Source of the DNA: an uncultured Clostridia bacterium
Lineage (GTDB): Bacteria; Bacillota; Clostridia; Christensenellales; Aristaeellaceae
NCBI GenBank assembly: GCA_934663595.1
Contig: CAKUKM010000002.1
Span: 105,760-169,759, forward strand
Length of the DNA stretch: 64,000 bases
Direction: 5' to 3'
Both the position numbers and the translations under genes were made by a program. Below, one piece after another: positions 39,603-47,905 of the stretch (the stretch's first letter is position 1; each line of letters begins with the position of its first letter). The notes beneath the pieces are model-generated. The model searched no databases, was not told the DNA's origin, and saw only the letters and a list, made by a program, of their open reading frames with translations.

Positions 39603-41756
39603 TCAGCCTCCGATCAGCAGCCGGCCCAGCTGATAGACGAGCAGCGATACCCCATACGCCGCGCCGAGCTGAATGCAGATGCTCATGATGAAGTATTTGC
39701 GCGAATTCAGCTCGCGCCGCGCCGCCGCCAGCGCCGCCACGCACGGCACATACAGCAGAATGAATACCAGATACGCATAGGCGGAAAGGGGCGTGAACTG
39801 CGCGCTCAGCGCGCCGGCCAGTTCGGCCGTGCTGCCGGCGGAATACAGCACCTGCATCGTGGAGACCACCGCCTCCTTCGCAATCAGGCCGGACAGGAGC
39901 GACACGCTCTTCCGCCAGTCGCCAAAGCCGAGCGGGCGGAAAATCGGCGCAATCAGCGCGCCCAGGCGGCCGAAGATCGAAATCGAGGAATCGGTCGTCC
40001 AGGAAAGCTGCGGCGTGAACGACTGCATGAACCAGATCAGCACGCTCATGGCGAAAATCAGCGTGCCCGCGCGGGTCAGAAAGTCCTTCGCGCGATCCCA
40101 CAGGCGGCGCAGCACGCTCTTTAAATGCGGCACGCGATACGGCGGCAGCTCCATCAGAAACGGCGAATCGCCCTCCTTAAACGCCGTTTTGCGCAGAATC
40201 AGGCCGCATACGATCATCATCAGCATGCCCAGCGCGTACAGGCTGAGCACCACGAGCGTGCGATGGCCGGGGAAAAACGCCGCGGTGAACAGCGCGTAGA
40301 CCGGAAGCCGCGCGCCGCAGCTCATGAACGGAGTCAGCAGAATGGTCATGCGCCGGTCGCGCTCGTTTTCCACGCCGCGCGCCGCGATGATCGCCGTGGT
40401 CGTGCAGCCGAAGCCCATCAGCATCGGAATGAACGAGCGCCCGGACAGGCCGAATTTGCGCAGCAGCCGGTCGGTAATAAACGCCGCGCGCGCCATATAG
40501 CCGCTGTCCTCCAGCGCGGACATGAACAGGAAAATCAGCAGAATCTGCGGCAGAAACACGATCACGCCGCCCACGCCCGCGATCACGCCGTCCGAAACCA
40601 GCGAAATCACCCATTCGGGCGCGCGAACGGCCGCGAGCCCTTGTCCCGCCGCCGCGCCGATCCAGGCGATCAGATTCTCGGTAAGCCCGGTTAAAAAGGC
40701 GCCGATCGGGCCGAACGTGATTGCAAACATCAGCGCCATTACGATTAAAAAGATCGGAAACGCGAAGAAGCGGTGCGTCACGATCCGGTCGATTTTGTCC
40801 GAAACGCTGATTTCGCGCTCGCGGCGCTTGAAGCGCGCGTATTCCAGAATTTCGGCGATGCGCTGATAGCGCGCGTCCACCACCAGCGTGAGCGAATCGA
40901 TCTCCGGATGCGCCCGGCGGCCGCGCGCGACATAATCGGAAACGGATTGCTGAATCCGCGCGCGCTGATCGGGCGTGAGCAGCGCCGTTTCCTTCAAAAG
41001 CTCGTCGCCCTCCAGCAGCTTCAGCGCCACCCACGTCGTCGGCGGCGCGAAATCCACGTCGCCCGCATCATCGTAGCCGCCGATATGGCGGTGCTCGGCG
41101 CGCGGGGAATGGTCGTCGTCGCGGCCGGACGCGTCGCGATGGGAGAGATGCTCGTCCTCGTCGAACGCGCTGTGCGAATTCAGTCCGCCCAGGCAGTCGA
41201 TGATCTCGTTGAGCGCCTGGCGGGTGGACGGCTCATAGTGATTTGCCGGATGCGCGCATTGCGGATTGTGCGCGAGCGCGTGAATGGCGGAAAACAGCGC
41301 GTCGAAGCCCCGCTTTTTCTTGGCGGAGATCGGAACCACCGGCGCGCCCAGCGCCTCGGACAGGCGCTTTGCATCGATCGTTTCGCCGCGGCGCTCCAGC
41401 TCGTCCATCAGATTCAGCGCCACCACCACCGGCCGCTCGAGCTCCATCAGCTGCAGCGTCAGATACAGATTGCGCTCGAGATTCGTCGCGTCCACGATGT
41501 TCAAAACCACGTCCGGCTGATGCTGGGCGATGAAATGGCGCGTGATGTTTTCCTCGATCGAATACGGCGAAAGCGAATACACGCCCGGCAGATCCACCAG
41601 CCGCGCGCGGTCGTTTTCCAATTCGAACATCGCTTCCTTGCGCTCGACCGTTACGCCCGCCCAGTTGCCGACGTATTGATTCGATCCGGTCAGGGCGTTA
41701 AACAGCGTGGTTTTGCCGCTGTTCGGATTTCCAGCCAATGCGATTGTGATTTCCAT
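39603..41756 (-). CDS. feoB: Ferrous iron transport protein B
   Basis: 717 residues. N-terminal small-GTPase domain: GNPNSGKTT (G1), DLPGVYSL (G3), NLMD (G4), ISAKK (G5). Then a linker and about nine membrane helices with the two Gate-type regions (FLPQILLIFLFMSALEDSGYMARAAF and SCGARLPVYALF, both with conserved Cys/Pro-type elements). Residues about 203-236 are an unusual acidic, His-rich insertion (HSAF, DEDEHLSHRD, DDDHSPRAEHRH) that could bind metal. ATG 41756 overlaps the feoA stop by one base (TGATG). Transports Fe2+ across the membrane under low oxygen. Confidence 0.96.
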   Translation of the reverse strand: MEITIALAGNPNSGKTTLFNALTGSNQYVGNWAGVTVERKEAMFELENDRARLVDLPGVYSLSPYSIEENITRHFIAQHQPDVVLNIVDATNLERNLYLTLQLMELERPVVVALNLMDELERRGETIDAKRLSEALGAPVVPISAKKKRGFDALFSAIHALAHNPQCAHPANHYEPSTRQALNEIIDCLGGLNSHSAFDEDEHLSHRDASGRDDDHSPRAEHRHIGGYDDAGDVDFAPPTTWVALKLLEGDELLKETALLTPDQRARIQQSVSDYVARGRRAHPEIDSLTLVVDARYQRIAEILEYARFKRREREISVSDKIDRIVTHRFFAFPIFLIVMALMFAITFGPIGAFLTGLTENLIAWIGAAAGQGLAAVRAPEWVISLVSDGVIAGVGGVIVFLPQILLIFLFMSALEDSGYMARAAFITDRLLRKFGLSGRSFIPMLMGFGCTTTAIIAARGVENERDRRMTILLTPFMSCGARLPVYALFTAAFFPGHRTLVVLSLYALGMLMMIVCGLILRKTAFKEGDSPFLMELPPYRVPHLKSVLRRLWDRAKDFLTRAGTLIFAMSVLIWFMQSFTPQLSWTTDSSISIFGRLGALIAPIFRPLGFGDWRKSVSLLSGLIAKEAVVSTMQVLYSAGSTAELAGALSAQFTPLSAYAYLVFILLYVPCVAALAAARRELNSRKYFIMSICIQLGAAYGVSLLVYQLGRLLIGG

Positions 41757-41998
41757 CAGCGCACCTCCGAGACGAGAATTTTTTCCGCGTCCGTTCCGCG
41801 AATGGTGAGCGAGAAGCCGCGCAGCAGGATCTCGATCGGATCGCCGAGCGGCGCGCGCTTGAGCACGCCCACGCGCGTGCCGGGCGTAATGCCCATTTCG
41901 ATCAGGCGGCGCTTGGTTGCGCCGGTGAGCTGGATGCGGTCGACCACGCCGGACTGGCCGTCCCGGAGCGATTGGAGCGATACGAGCGTTTCTGCCAT
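41756..41998 (-). CDS. feoA: Ferrous iron transport protein A
   Basis: 80 residues, SH3-like FeoA domain: GVVDRIQLTGATKRRLIEMGITPGT, then GDPIEILLRGFSLTIRGTDAEKILV. Partner and likely activator of FeoB. ATG 41998 follows AAAGGGTGC. First gene of feoA-feoB and the Cys-rich partner; a palindrome over its promoter suggests iron- or manganese-responsive repression. Confidence 0.95.
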   Translation of the reverse strand: MAETLVSLQSLRDGQSGVVDRIQLTGATKRRLIEMGITPGTRVGVLKRAPLGDPIEILLRGFSLTIRGTDAEKILVSEVR

Positions 41999-42037
41999 AA
42001 TTGCACCCTTTCCGTTTGCGCGAATATTTACGATAAA

Positions 42038-42066
42038 ATGTTAGCATTCACTAACTTCATTGTCAA
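42038..42066 (-). promoter_or_regulatory. Promoter and candidate metal-regulator operator of the feo operon
   Basis: Minus strand TTGACA (42066-42061), 17-bp spacer, TAACAT (42043-42038). A palindrome GTTAG-CATTCA-CTAAC at 42040-42055 covers the -10 and spacer. Its shape is like binding sites of DtxR/MntR-type repressors (TTAG...CTAA core), so metal-dependent repression by occlusion is plausible. Confidence 0.65.
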
Positions 42067-42189
42067 CGCAGCGCACTGTAAAATTTGCGGAATTGCTTTA
42101 AATGCGCGCGCGCGTCTTCCGTAAATCAAGTATAATAGGGAATCAAAGACTGAACGTTCGTTGGATTCTATTCGGAGGAGAGACCGATT

Positions 42190-43983
42190 TTGCAGGATAC
42201 GTTTGATATTGTGGTGGTCGGCGCGGGTCACGCGGGCTGCGAGGCGGCGCTGGCGTGCGCGCGGATGGGGCATAAGACGCTTTTGACGACGCTGAATCTG
42301 GATTCGCTGGCGATGATGCCGTGCAATCCGTCGATCGGCGGCACGGCGAAGGGGCATCTCGTGCGCGAGCTGGACGCGCTCGGCGGCGAAATGGGGCGCG
42401 CGATCGACGCTGTGTTCATTCAGTCGCGCATGCTGAATACCGGCAAGGGCCCGGCGGTGCATTCGCTGCGCGCGCAGGCGGATAAGAAGGCGTATCAGTT
42501 CAGAATGCGCAAAGCCGTGGACGATTGCGAAAACCTGACGCTCCGGCAGGCGGAAATCAGGCGGATACTGGTTCAGAACGGCCGCGTGACCGGCGTGGAG
42601 ACCACGACCGGCTCGACCGTTTTCTGCCGCGCGGTGGTTCTGTGCTGCGGCGTGTATTTGAGCAGCCGGATCATCATCGGCGAATGCTCGTGGCACGGCG
42701 GCCCGCAGGGGCTGATGGCGGCGAATTCGCTCACGGAGAGCCTGATCGATCTGGGCTTTTCCATTCGCCGGTTCAAAACCGGAACGCCCGCGCGCCTGGA
42801 CGGCCGAACCATCGATTTTTCCAAAATGGAGCCGCAGCAGGGCGATGATCCGATCGTGCCGTTTTCGTTCATGACCGATCCGCGGCCGCTGAAAAACCGC
42901 GCGATCTGCTATCTGACCTATACCACGCCCGAGACGCACAGGATCATTCTGGACAATCTCGATCGCGCGCCGATGTATTCCGGAACGATTCACGGCACCG
43001 GCGCACGCTATTGCCCGTCGATCGAGGACAAGGTGGTTCGCTTTAAGGACAAGGATCGCCATCCGATCTTCATGGAGCCGGAGGGACTGAATACCTGCGA
43101 ATGGTATGCGCAGGGCATGTCCACCTCCATGCCGGAGGACATTCAGCGCAGAATCTACGCGTCCGTTCCGGGGCTGGAAAACGCGGTGCTGCTGCGCCTT
43201 GCCTACGCCATTGAATACGATTGCATCGATCCCACGATTCTGAACGCCTCGCTCGGCGCGCGGCACATTCAGGGCCTGTATACCGCTGGCCAAATCAACG
43301 GCACCTCCGGCTATGAGGAAGCCGCCGCGCAGGGTCTGTACGCCGGCATGAACGCCGCGCTCTACTGCTCCGATCGCGAGCCGCTGATTCTCACCCGCGC
43401 GGACGGCTATCTGGGCGTGCTGGTGGACGATCTGGTGACCAAGGGCGTGGACGAGCCGTATCGGATGATGACCTCGCGCGCGGAATACCGGCTGCTGCTC
43501 CGGCAGGACAACGCCGATCTCCGCCTTACGGAGCGCGGCTATCGCGCGGGCCTTGCGAGCGAGGAACGATACCGCAAAATGTGCGAAAAGCGCGAGGGAA
43601 CCGAGCGCGCGCGGAAGGAGCTGGACAAGCTCCATTTAACCGACAAGCTGCGCCGCACGGAGGAGAGCCTGAATACGCTTCGCGCGCGGCATCCGGAGCT
43701 GCCCGAATACCCGCCCGAGGTGGCCGAGCAATTGGAAATCTCGGTCAAATACGAGGGCTATATCGCGCGGCAGGCGGCCGAAACGCGCGAGTTCAAGCGC
43801 CTGGAGGACACGGTGCTGCCGGAGGACGCGGACTATCTGTCCATGTCCGGCCTGCGCATCGAGGCGCGGCAGAAGCTGAATAAACAGCGCCCGCGCTCGC
43901 TCGGCCAGGCCAGCCGAATCCCCGGCGTTTCGCCCGGCGACGTAAGCGTATTGATGATCTGGCTGCGCACGCGGAGGGCATAA
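42190..43983 (+). CDS. mnmG: tRNA uridine-5-carboxymethylaminomethyl modification enzyme MnmG (GidA)
   Basis: 597 residues, FAD-dependent partner of MnmE that modifies U34 of several tRNAs. FAD-binding start FDIVVVGAGHAGCEAALA; signatures PCNPSIGGTAKGHLV and the ALYCSDREPLILTRADGYLGVLVDDLVTKGVDEPYRMMTSRAEYRLLLRQDNAD region; C-terminal QASRIPGVSPGDVSVLMIWL. Slightly shorter than the usual 620-630. TTG start with GGAGGAGAG upstream; TATAAT at 42131-42136 is its probable -10. mnmE is not in the window, although the two are often close. Confidence 0.97.
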   Translation: MQDTFDIVVVGAGHAGCEAALACARMGHKTLLTTLNLDSLAMMPCNPSIGGTAKGHLVRELDALGGEMGRAIDAVFIQSRMLNTGKGPAVHSLRAQADKKAYQFRMRKAVDDCENLTLRQAEIRRILVQNGRVTGVETTTGSTVFCRAVVLCCGVYLSSRIIIGECSWHGGPQGLMAANSLTESLIDLGFSIRRFKTGTPARLDGRTIDFSKMEPQQGDDPIVPFSFMTDPRPLKNRAICYLTYTTPETHRIILDNLDRAPMYSGTIHGTGARYCPSIEDKVVRFKDKDRHPIFMEPEGLNTCEWYAQGMSTSMPEDIQRRIYASVPGLENAVLLRLAYAIEYDCIDPTILNASLGARHIQGLYTAGQINGTSGYEEAAAQGLYAGMNAALYCSDREPLILTRADGYLGVLVDDLVTKGVDEPYRMMTSRAEYRLLLRQDNADLRLTERGYRAGLASEERYRKMCEKREGTERARKELDKLHLTDKLRRTEESLNTLRARHPELPEYPPEVAEQLEISVKYEGYIARQAAETREFKRLEDTVLPEDADYLSMSGLRIEARQKLNKQRPRSLGQASRIPGVSPGDVSVLMIWLRTRRA

Positions 43984-44085
43984 TCGATCAGATAGCGCCA
44001 TAATTTGGATGGAGTGCACAAAATATGTGCCTGAAAAGGCGATTAAGTTTTACGCTCAGCTAAATACCCGTTCGCGCGGGCGTGC

Positions 44086-44091
44086 TATAAT
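44086..44091 (+). promoter_or_regulatory. Extended -10 of the murG promoter
   Basis: TGCTATAAT (TGn extended), 45 bp before the murG ATG; no clear -35. Confidence 0.55.
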
Positions 44092-44135
44092 GAAAATATC
44101 CGAACATTTCTCGATCGAACGGGGGCTGTATAAAT

Positions 44136-45206
44136 ATGAAACGAATCGTGCTGACCGGCGGCGGTACTGCGGGCCATGTTACGCCGAATATGGCTTTGAT
44201 TCCGCGCCTGCAGGCGGACGGCTGGGACGTGCATTATATCGGCGCGGCGAACAGCGCGGAGCAGTCGCTGATTGAAAAGCTGCCGGGCGTGACCTTTCAT
44301 ACGGTTTCGGTGGGCAAGCTCCGCCGGTATTTCGATTTGAAAAACCTGTCCGATCCGTTTCGCGTGGTCAAGGGCGTGTTTCAGGCGCAGGCGCTGATTC
44401 ATCGATTGAAGCCGAACGTCGTGTTCTCGAAGGGCGGATTCGTGTCCGTTCCGGTCGTGTACGGCGCGAAGATGTGCGGCGTGCCGATCGTGATTCATGA
44501 ATCGGATATGACGCCGGGCCTGGCGAACAAGCTGAGCGCGCCGCTGGCGAAGGTGGAATGCTGCACCTTCCCGGAGGCGATTCAATACACCCACGGTAAG
44601 GGCGTTTATACCGGAACGCCGATTCGCCCGGAGATTTTGAGCGGCGATCGCGAGCGCGGCTGCGAGCGGTTCGGCCTTACGGACTGCATGCCGATCGTGA
44701 TGGTCGTGGGCGGCTCCAGCGGCGCGCGCGCGATCAATCAGGCGGTGGTCGCGGCGCTGCCGAAGCTCACGGAGAATTTCCAAGTGCTGCATCTGTGCGG
44801 CAAGGGCAATCTGTCCGCGGCGCTGGAGGGCATGCCGAGATACGTGCAGTGCGAATACCTGAACGAGGAAATGGCGGACGCATATGCGTGCGCGGACATT
44901 CTGATTTCCCGCGCGGGCTCGAACGCGCTGTGCGAAATTCTGGCGCTGAAGAAGCCGTCGCTGCTGATTCCGTATCCGAAGGAGGCCAGCCGCGGCGACC
45001 AGATTCTCAACGCCGAATCGTTCCGGAAGCGCGGCTTCAGCCACGTGCTGGATCAGGCGGAGCTCACGCCCGACCGGCTGGTCAAAGAGGTCATCAACCT
45101 GTACCACGATCGCGGCGCGCTGTTCGACGCGATGGTGGCCGACGCGCAGGGTACGGATGGCGTAGAGCGCGTGCTCGAGCAGATCTATAAATACGCAAAG
45201 AAGTAA
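44136..45206 (+). CDS. murG: UDP-GlcNAc:lipid I N-acetylglucosaminyltransferase MurG
   Basis: 356 residues; makes lipid II at the membrane face. Rossmann GT-B fold with LTGGGTAGHVTPNMAL (G-loop 1), SKGGFVSVPVV, VIHESDMTPGLANKL, VVGGSSGARAIN and SRAGSNALCEILALKKPSLLIPYP, all typical. Starts MKRIVLTGG with GGGG nearby. It stands alone rather than in a division cluster. A GC hairpin follows at 45213-45244 without a T-run. Confidence 0.97.
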   Translation: MKRIVLTGGGTAGHVTPNMALIPRLQADGWDVHYIGAANSAEQSLIEKLPGVTFHTVSVGKLRRYFDLKNLSDPFRVVKGVFQAQALIHRLKPNVVFSKGGFVSVPVVYGAKMCGVPIVIHESDMTPGLANKLSAPLAKVECCTFPEAIQYTHGKGVYTGTPIRPEILSGDRERGCERFGLTDCMPIVMVVGGSSGARAINQAVVAALPKLTENFQVLHLCGKGNLSAALEGMPRYVQCEYLNEEMADAYACADILISRAGSNALCEILALKKPSLLIPYPKEASRGDQILNAESFRKRGFSHVLDQAELTPDRLVKEVINLYHDRGALFDAMVADAQGTDGVERVLEQIYKYAKK

Positions 45207-45303
45207 ATATCCCGGGCCGAACCGTAATGCGCGCGTTCGGCCCGAGGCATATCGGGGGAACAAACGCTGAATTTCTGAATTCGCGCGCAAAGGAGCTGTG
45301 GAC

Positions 45304-45756
45304 ATGAATCCGTTTGATGAATCCATGATGCGCGAGGCACTGCGGGAGGCGGAGATCGCACTTTCTGCGGGCGAGCTGCCGGTCGGCTGCGTGATCGCGA
45401 AGGACGGAGAAATCATCGCCCGCGGGCACAACGAGCGCGAAACGACGCTCGATCCGACCGCGCACGCCGAGATCGTGGCCCTGCGCCGCGCGGCGAACAG
45501 GCTGAATGCCTGGCGGCTGAACGGCTGCGCACTGTACGTAACGCTCGAGCCGTGCCCGATGTGCGCGGGCGCAATTTCGCAGGCGCGCGTTTCGCGGCTC
45601 GTTTACGGCGCGCACGACCCGAAGCAGGGCTGCGCGGGCAGCGTTTACCGCATTTGCGAGGACCCTGCGTTTTCGCATTTCTGCCCGTCGGACGGCGGCG
45701 CGCTGGAGGACGAATGCCGCGCGCTGCTGAACCGCTTTTTTGAATCGCGCAGATGA
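45304..45756 (+). CDS. tadA: tRNA-specific adenosine deaminase
   Basis: 150 residues; converts wobble A34 to inosine in tRNA-Arg. Zn motifs HAEIVAL (H-A-E) and EPCPMCAGAI (PCxxC), followed by VYGAHDPKQGCAGS, which is characteristic of TadA rather than cytidine deaminase. ATG 45304 has AAAGGAG eight bases upstream; a GTG two codons earlier is less well spaced. Confidence 0.95.
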   Translation: MNPFDESMMREALREAEIALSAGELPVGCVIAKDGEIIARGHNERETTLDPTAHAEIVALRRAANRLNAWRLNGCALYVTLEPCPMCAGAISQARVSRLVYGAHDPKQGCAGSVYRICEDPAFSHFCPSDGGALEDECRALLNRFFESRR

Positions 45757-45766
45757 ACGTTGATTC

Positions 45767-45792
45767 TCCCCCGCCTTCGCGCGGGGATTTTT
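45767..45792 (+). terminator. Terminator of tadA
   Basis: TCCCCCGC/GCGGGGA stem with a short loop, then TTTTT. Confidence 0.8.
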
Positions 45793-45870
45793 CCGTTATG
45801 CGAACCCGCGATTGGAATGCGGAGGCGCGCCGCCGGGTAAAATCATTTTGACAATTCACGCTGCGATGCT

Positions 45871-45899
45871 TGACAGAAGGCGCGGAATTGGATATACTA
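45871..45899 (+). promoter_or_regulatory. Promoter of the rpmH cluster
   Basis: TTGACA, 17-bp spacer, TATACT. About 80 bp of leader lies before rpmH. No DnaA-box (TTATCCACA-like) cluster and no dnaA are present upstream, so this is not the replication origin itself. Confidence 0.88.
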
Positions 45900-45981
45900 A
45901 TAAGGCTGTTAGTATGGGTAGTTCGCTGAATTTACGCGAATGCACATAACACGATCATATTTTGAAGGAGTGTTTTCAGTC

Positions 45982-46125
45982 ATGGCAAGTTCCGTTCGTA
46001 CGTATCAACCCAAGAAGCGTCAGCGCTCTAAGGTGCACGGTTTCCGCGCGCGCATGAAGACCCGCGCCGGCCGCAACGTTCTCAAGGCCCGTCGCGCCCG
46101 CGGCCGCAAGGTTCTGTCCGCATAA
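45982..46125 (+). CDS. rpmH: Ribosomal protein bL34
   Basis: 47 residues: VRTYQPKKRQRSKVHGFRARMKTRAGR, the hallmark of bL34, with an N-terminus three residues longer than the common MKRTYQ form. ATG 45982 follows GAAGGAG. First of rpmH-rnpA-yidD-yidC-jag, a highly conserved order. Confidence 0.97.
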   Translation: MASSVRTYQPKKRQRSKVHGFRARMKTRAGRNVLKARRARGRKVLSA

Positions 46126-46152
46126 TTGGACATGGAGGGGAAGCGCTCGGCT

Positions 46153-46506
46153 TTGCGCAAGCCGAATGGGTTTCCGCGCTGCTATCGCCTGGGCGGCAAT
46201 AAGAATTATCGCTTCGTATACCGCCGGGGCAAATCTACCCCCTCCCGGAATATCGTATTGGTTCACTTGAAGGGGCGGGATCTGAAGATCGGCTTTTCCG
46301 TATCCGGCAAGGTGGGCAACGCCGTTACGCGCAATCGCCTGAGAAGGTGGATGCGCGAGGAGATTCGCATGCTTCGCCCGCGGATGAAGTGCGGCAAGTA
46401 TATCTTCGTTGCCCGGCCGTCGCTGAAAGAGGTTCCGCACGAGGCGGTTGCGCGCGAAATGCATGCGCTGCTTCAGCGCGCAAAGCTCCTCAGAGAGGAA
46501 GGTTGA
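46153..46506 (+). CDS. rnpA: Ribonuclease P protein component
   Basis: 117 residues. Protein subunit of RNase P: YRLGGNKNYRFVYRRGKS, LKIGFSVSGKVGNAVTRNRLRRWMRE (the RNR motif) and KYIFVARPSLKEV. GGAGGGG at 46134-46140 points to the TTG at 46153; an ATG at 46132 in frame lies before that site, so the exact start is uncertain by seven codons. Overlaps yidD or nearly abuts it. Confidence 0.95.
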   Translation: MRKPNGFPRCYRLGGNKNYRFVYRRGKSTPSRNIVLVHLKGRDLKIGFSVSGKVGNAVTRNRLRRWMREEIRMLRPRMKCGKYIFVARPSLKEVPHEAVAREMHALLQRAKLLREEG

Positions 46507-46511
46507 GGTTC

Positions 46512-46733
46512 TTGCACAGCCTGCCCGCGCGGGTCATGCTTGCATTGATCCGATTCTACCGAAGCAACATTTCGCCGAGGCACGCGCCGTGCTGTCGGTT
46601 TATTCCGACATGCTCGCAATACGCGCTGGAAGCCATTGAGAAATACGGCGCCCTGAAGGGCGGGCTTCTGGCCGCCGGCCGGATTCTCAGATGCAACCCG
46701 CTCTTCAAGGGCGGATACGACCCTGTTCCATGA
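46512..46733 (+). CDS. yidD: Membrane protein insertion efficiency factor YidD
   Basis: About 73 residues; diagnostic YidD text: ALIRFYRSNISPRHAPCCRFIPTCSQYALEAI and CNPLFKGGYDPVP. No ATG lies at a normal position; TTG 46512 is spaced correctly from AGGAAGG inside the end of rnpA, and TTG 46503 would overlap the rnpA stop. Helps insertion of membrane proteins with YidC, next in the cluster. Confidence 0.93.
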   Translation: MHSLPARVMLALIRFYRSNISPRHAPCCRFIPTCSQYALEAIEKYGALKGGLLAAGRILRCNPLFKGGYDPVP

Positions 46734-46900
46734 ACGCATAGCCGGGAAGATTGTCCGCGGTCGTCGCGCTGCGGCGCGCGTATCTGGGGGCATTTTCTTG
46801 CTATGGATCGGCTTTTTGAGGCGGGCGCTGAACGCACTGCGCCGGCCGCCCCTGAAGGGCCGCGCGCCTTTTCAGGCAACTTTCCCGGGAGGATATGCAG

Positions 46901-47881
46901 ATGTTTGACTCGATCAATCTCTTTTTCATTAACGCGCTGAAGTGGATCCACGGCTGGGTCGGCAATTACGGCTGGTCGGTCGTTGTGTTTACGCTTCTGA
47001 TCCGCCTTTGCGTGCTTCCGTTGGACATCAAGTCCCGCCGCGGCATGTACGCGATGAACCGCGTGCAGCCGAAGATGCAGGAGCTGCAGAAGAAGTATGC
47101 AAACGACAAGGAAAAGCTCAATCGCAAGATGATGGAGCTGTACAAGAAGGAGCACGTCAGCCCCACGGCGGGCTGCCTGCCGCTTCTGCTGCAGTGGCCG
47201 ATTCTGATTTTCATGTTCACGGCGATGCGCGTGTTTGCCAACGAGCAGACGATTGAGATGATTCTCAATCTGAAAAACGGTATTGAGCCGACGCTGCAGA
47301 GCTGGCTGTGGATCAAAAACGTGTTCCAGCCGGACTCGTTCACGTCCTCTATTCTGCCCGCCATCGGCGACAAGCTGATGACGATTTCCCCGGTCGGCTA
47401 TTCGAAGGTGCTGACCGCGGAAAACATTGCCATTGCGAAGGAGTTCCTCGCGTCCGAAGCCTATAAGGCCGCGGCGCTGAACTATGGCGCGGAAGCGTTT
47501 AAGCAGATTCAGCTGAATTTCCTGATCATTCGCCCGACGCTGACGCTGCCGACCTCCTTTGCGAATCTCTTCCAGTATGCCAACGGCCTGTTCATTCTGC
47601 CGATTCTCGCGGGCGTGAGCCAGTTCTTCATGTCCTCCGTCATGAACGGCAACCAGGCCAAGAAGCCCGAAGCGGGCGATACTCAGAATCCGATGAACAG
47701 CGCTTTCATGAAGTGGTTCTTCCCGCTGTTTTCGGTATGGATCTGCGCGAGCAGCAACGCGGCGTTCTCGATTTACTGGATGGCGGTCAACGTGATTTCG
47801 ATCGTCCAGACGGTGATCCTGAACAAGTATTTCGAGCGCAAGGACGCGCTCCGCGAGCAGGCTGAAAACGCGCAGCGGTAA
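46901..47881 (+). CDS. yidC: Membrane protein insertase YidC/Oxa1
   Basis: 326 residues. YidC_Oxa1 core: NYGWSVVVFTLLIRLCVLPLDIKSRR, then MQELQKKYANDKEKLNRKMMELYKK and GCLPLLLQWPILIFMF, with the Arg in the first helix that lines the hydrophilic groove. No lipobox Cys in the N-terminus, unlike most Bacillota SpoIIIJ. ATG 46901 is spaced for GGGAGG; ATG 46895 is too close. The 46734-46900 gap holds no gene. Confidence 0.95.
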   Translation: MFDSINLFFINALKWIHGWVGNYGWSVVVFTLLIRLCVLPLDIKSRRGMYAMNRVQPKMQELQKKYANDKEKLNRKMMELYKKEHVSPTAGCLPLLLQWPILIFMFTAMRVFANEQTIEMILNLKNGIEPTLQSWLWIKNVFQPDSFTSSILPAIGDKLMTISPVGYSKVLTAENIAIAKEFLASEAYKAAALNYGAEAFKQIQLNFLIIRPTLTLPTSFANLFQYANGLFILPILAGVSQFFMSSVMNGNQAKKPEAGDTQNPMNSAFMKWFFPLFSVWICASSNAAFSIYWMAVNVISIVQTVILNKYFERKDALREQAENAQR

Positions 47882-47905
47882 TGATGAATAAGGAGGCAAT
47901 TCGCC

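Noticed and set aside
39448..40101. A 217-residue minus-strand protein ending in the Cys-rich segment
   Set aside because: Its first 167 residues are an out-of-frame shadow of feoB; only the last 50, from the ATG at 39600 with its own GGAGGC, are a real gene.
45840..45980. Possible oriC upstream of rpmH
   Set aside because: No TTATCCACA-like boxes, no AT-rich unwinding stretch and no dnaA nearby.
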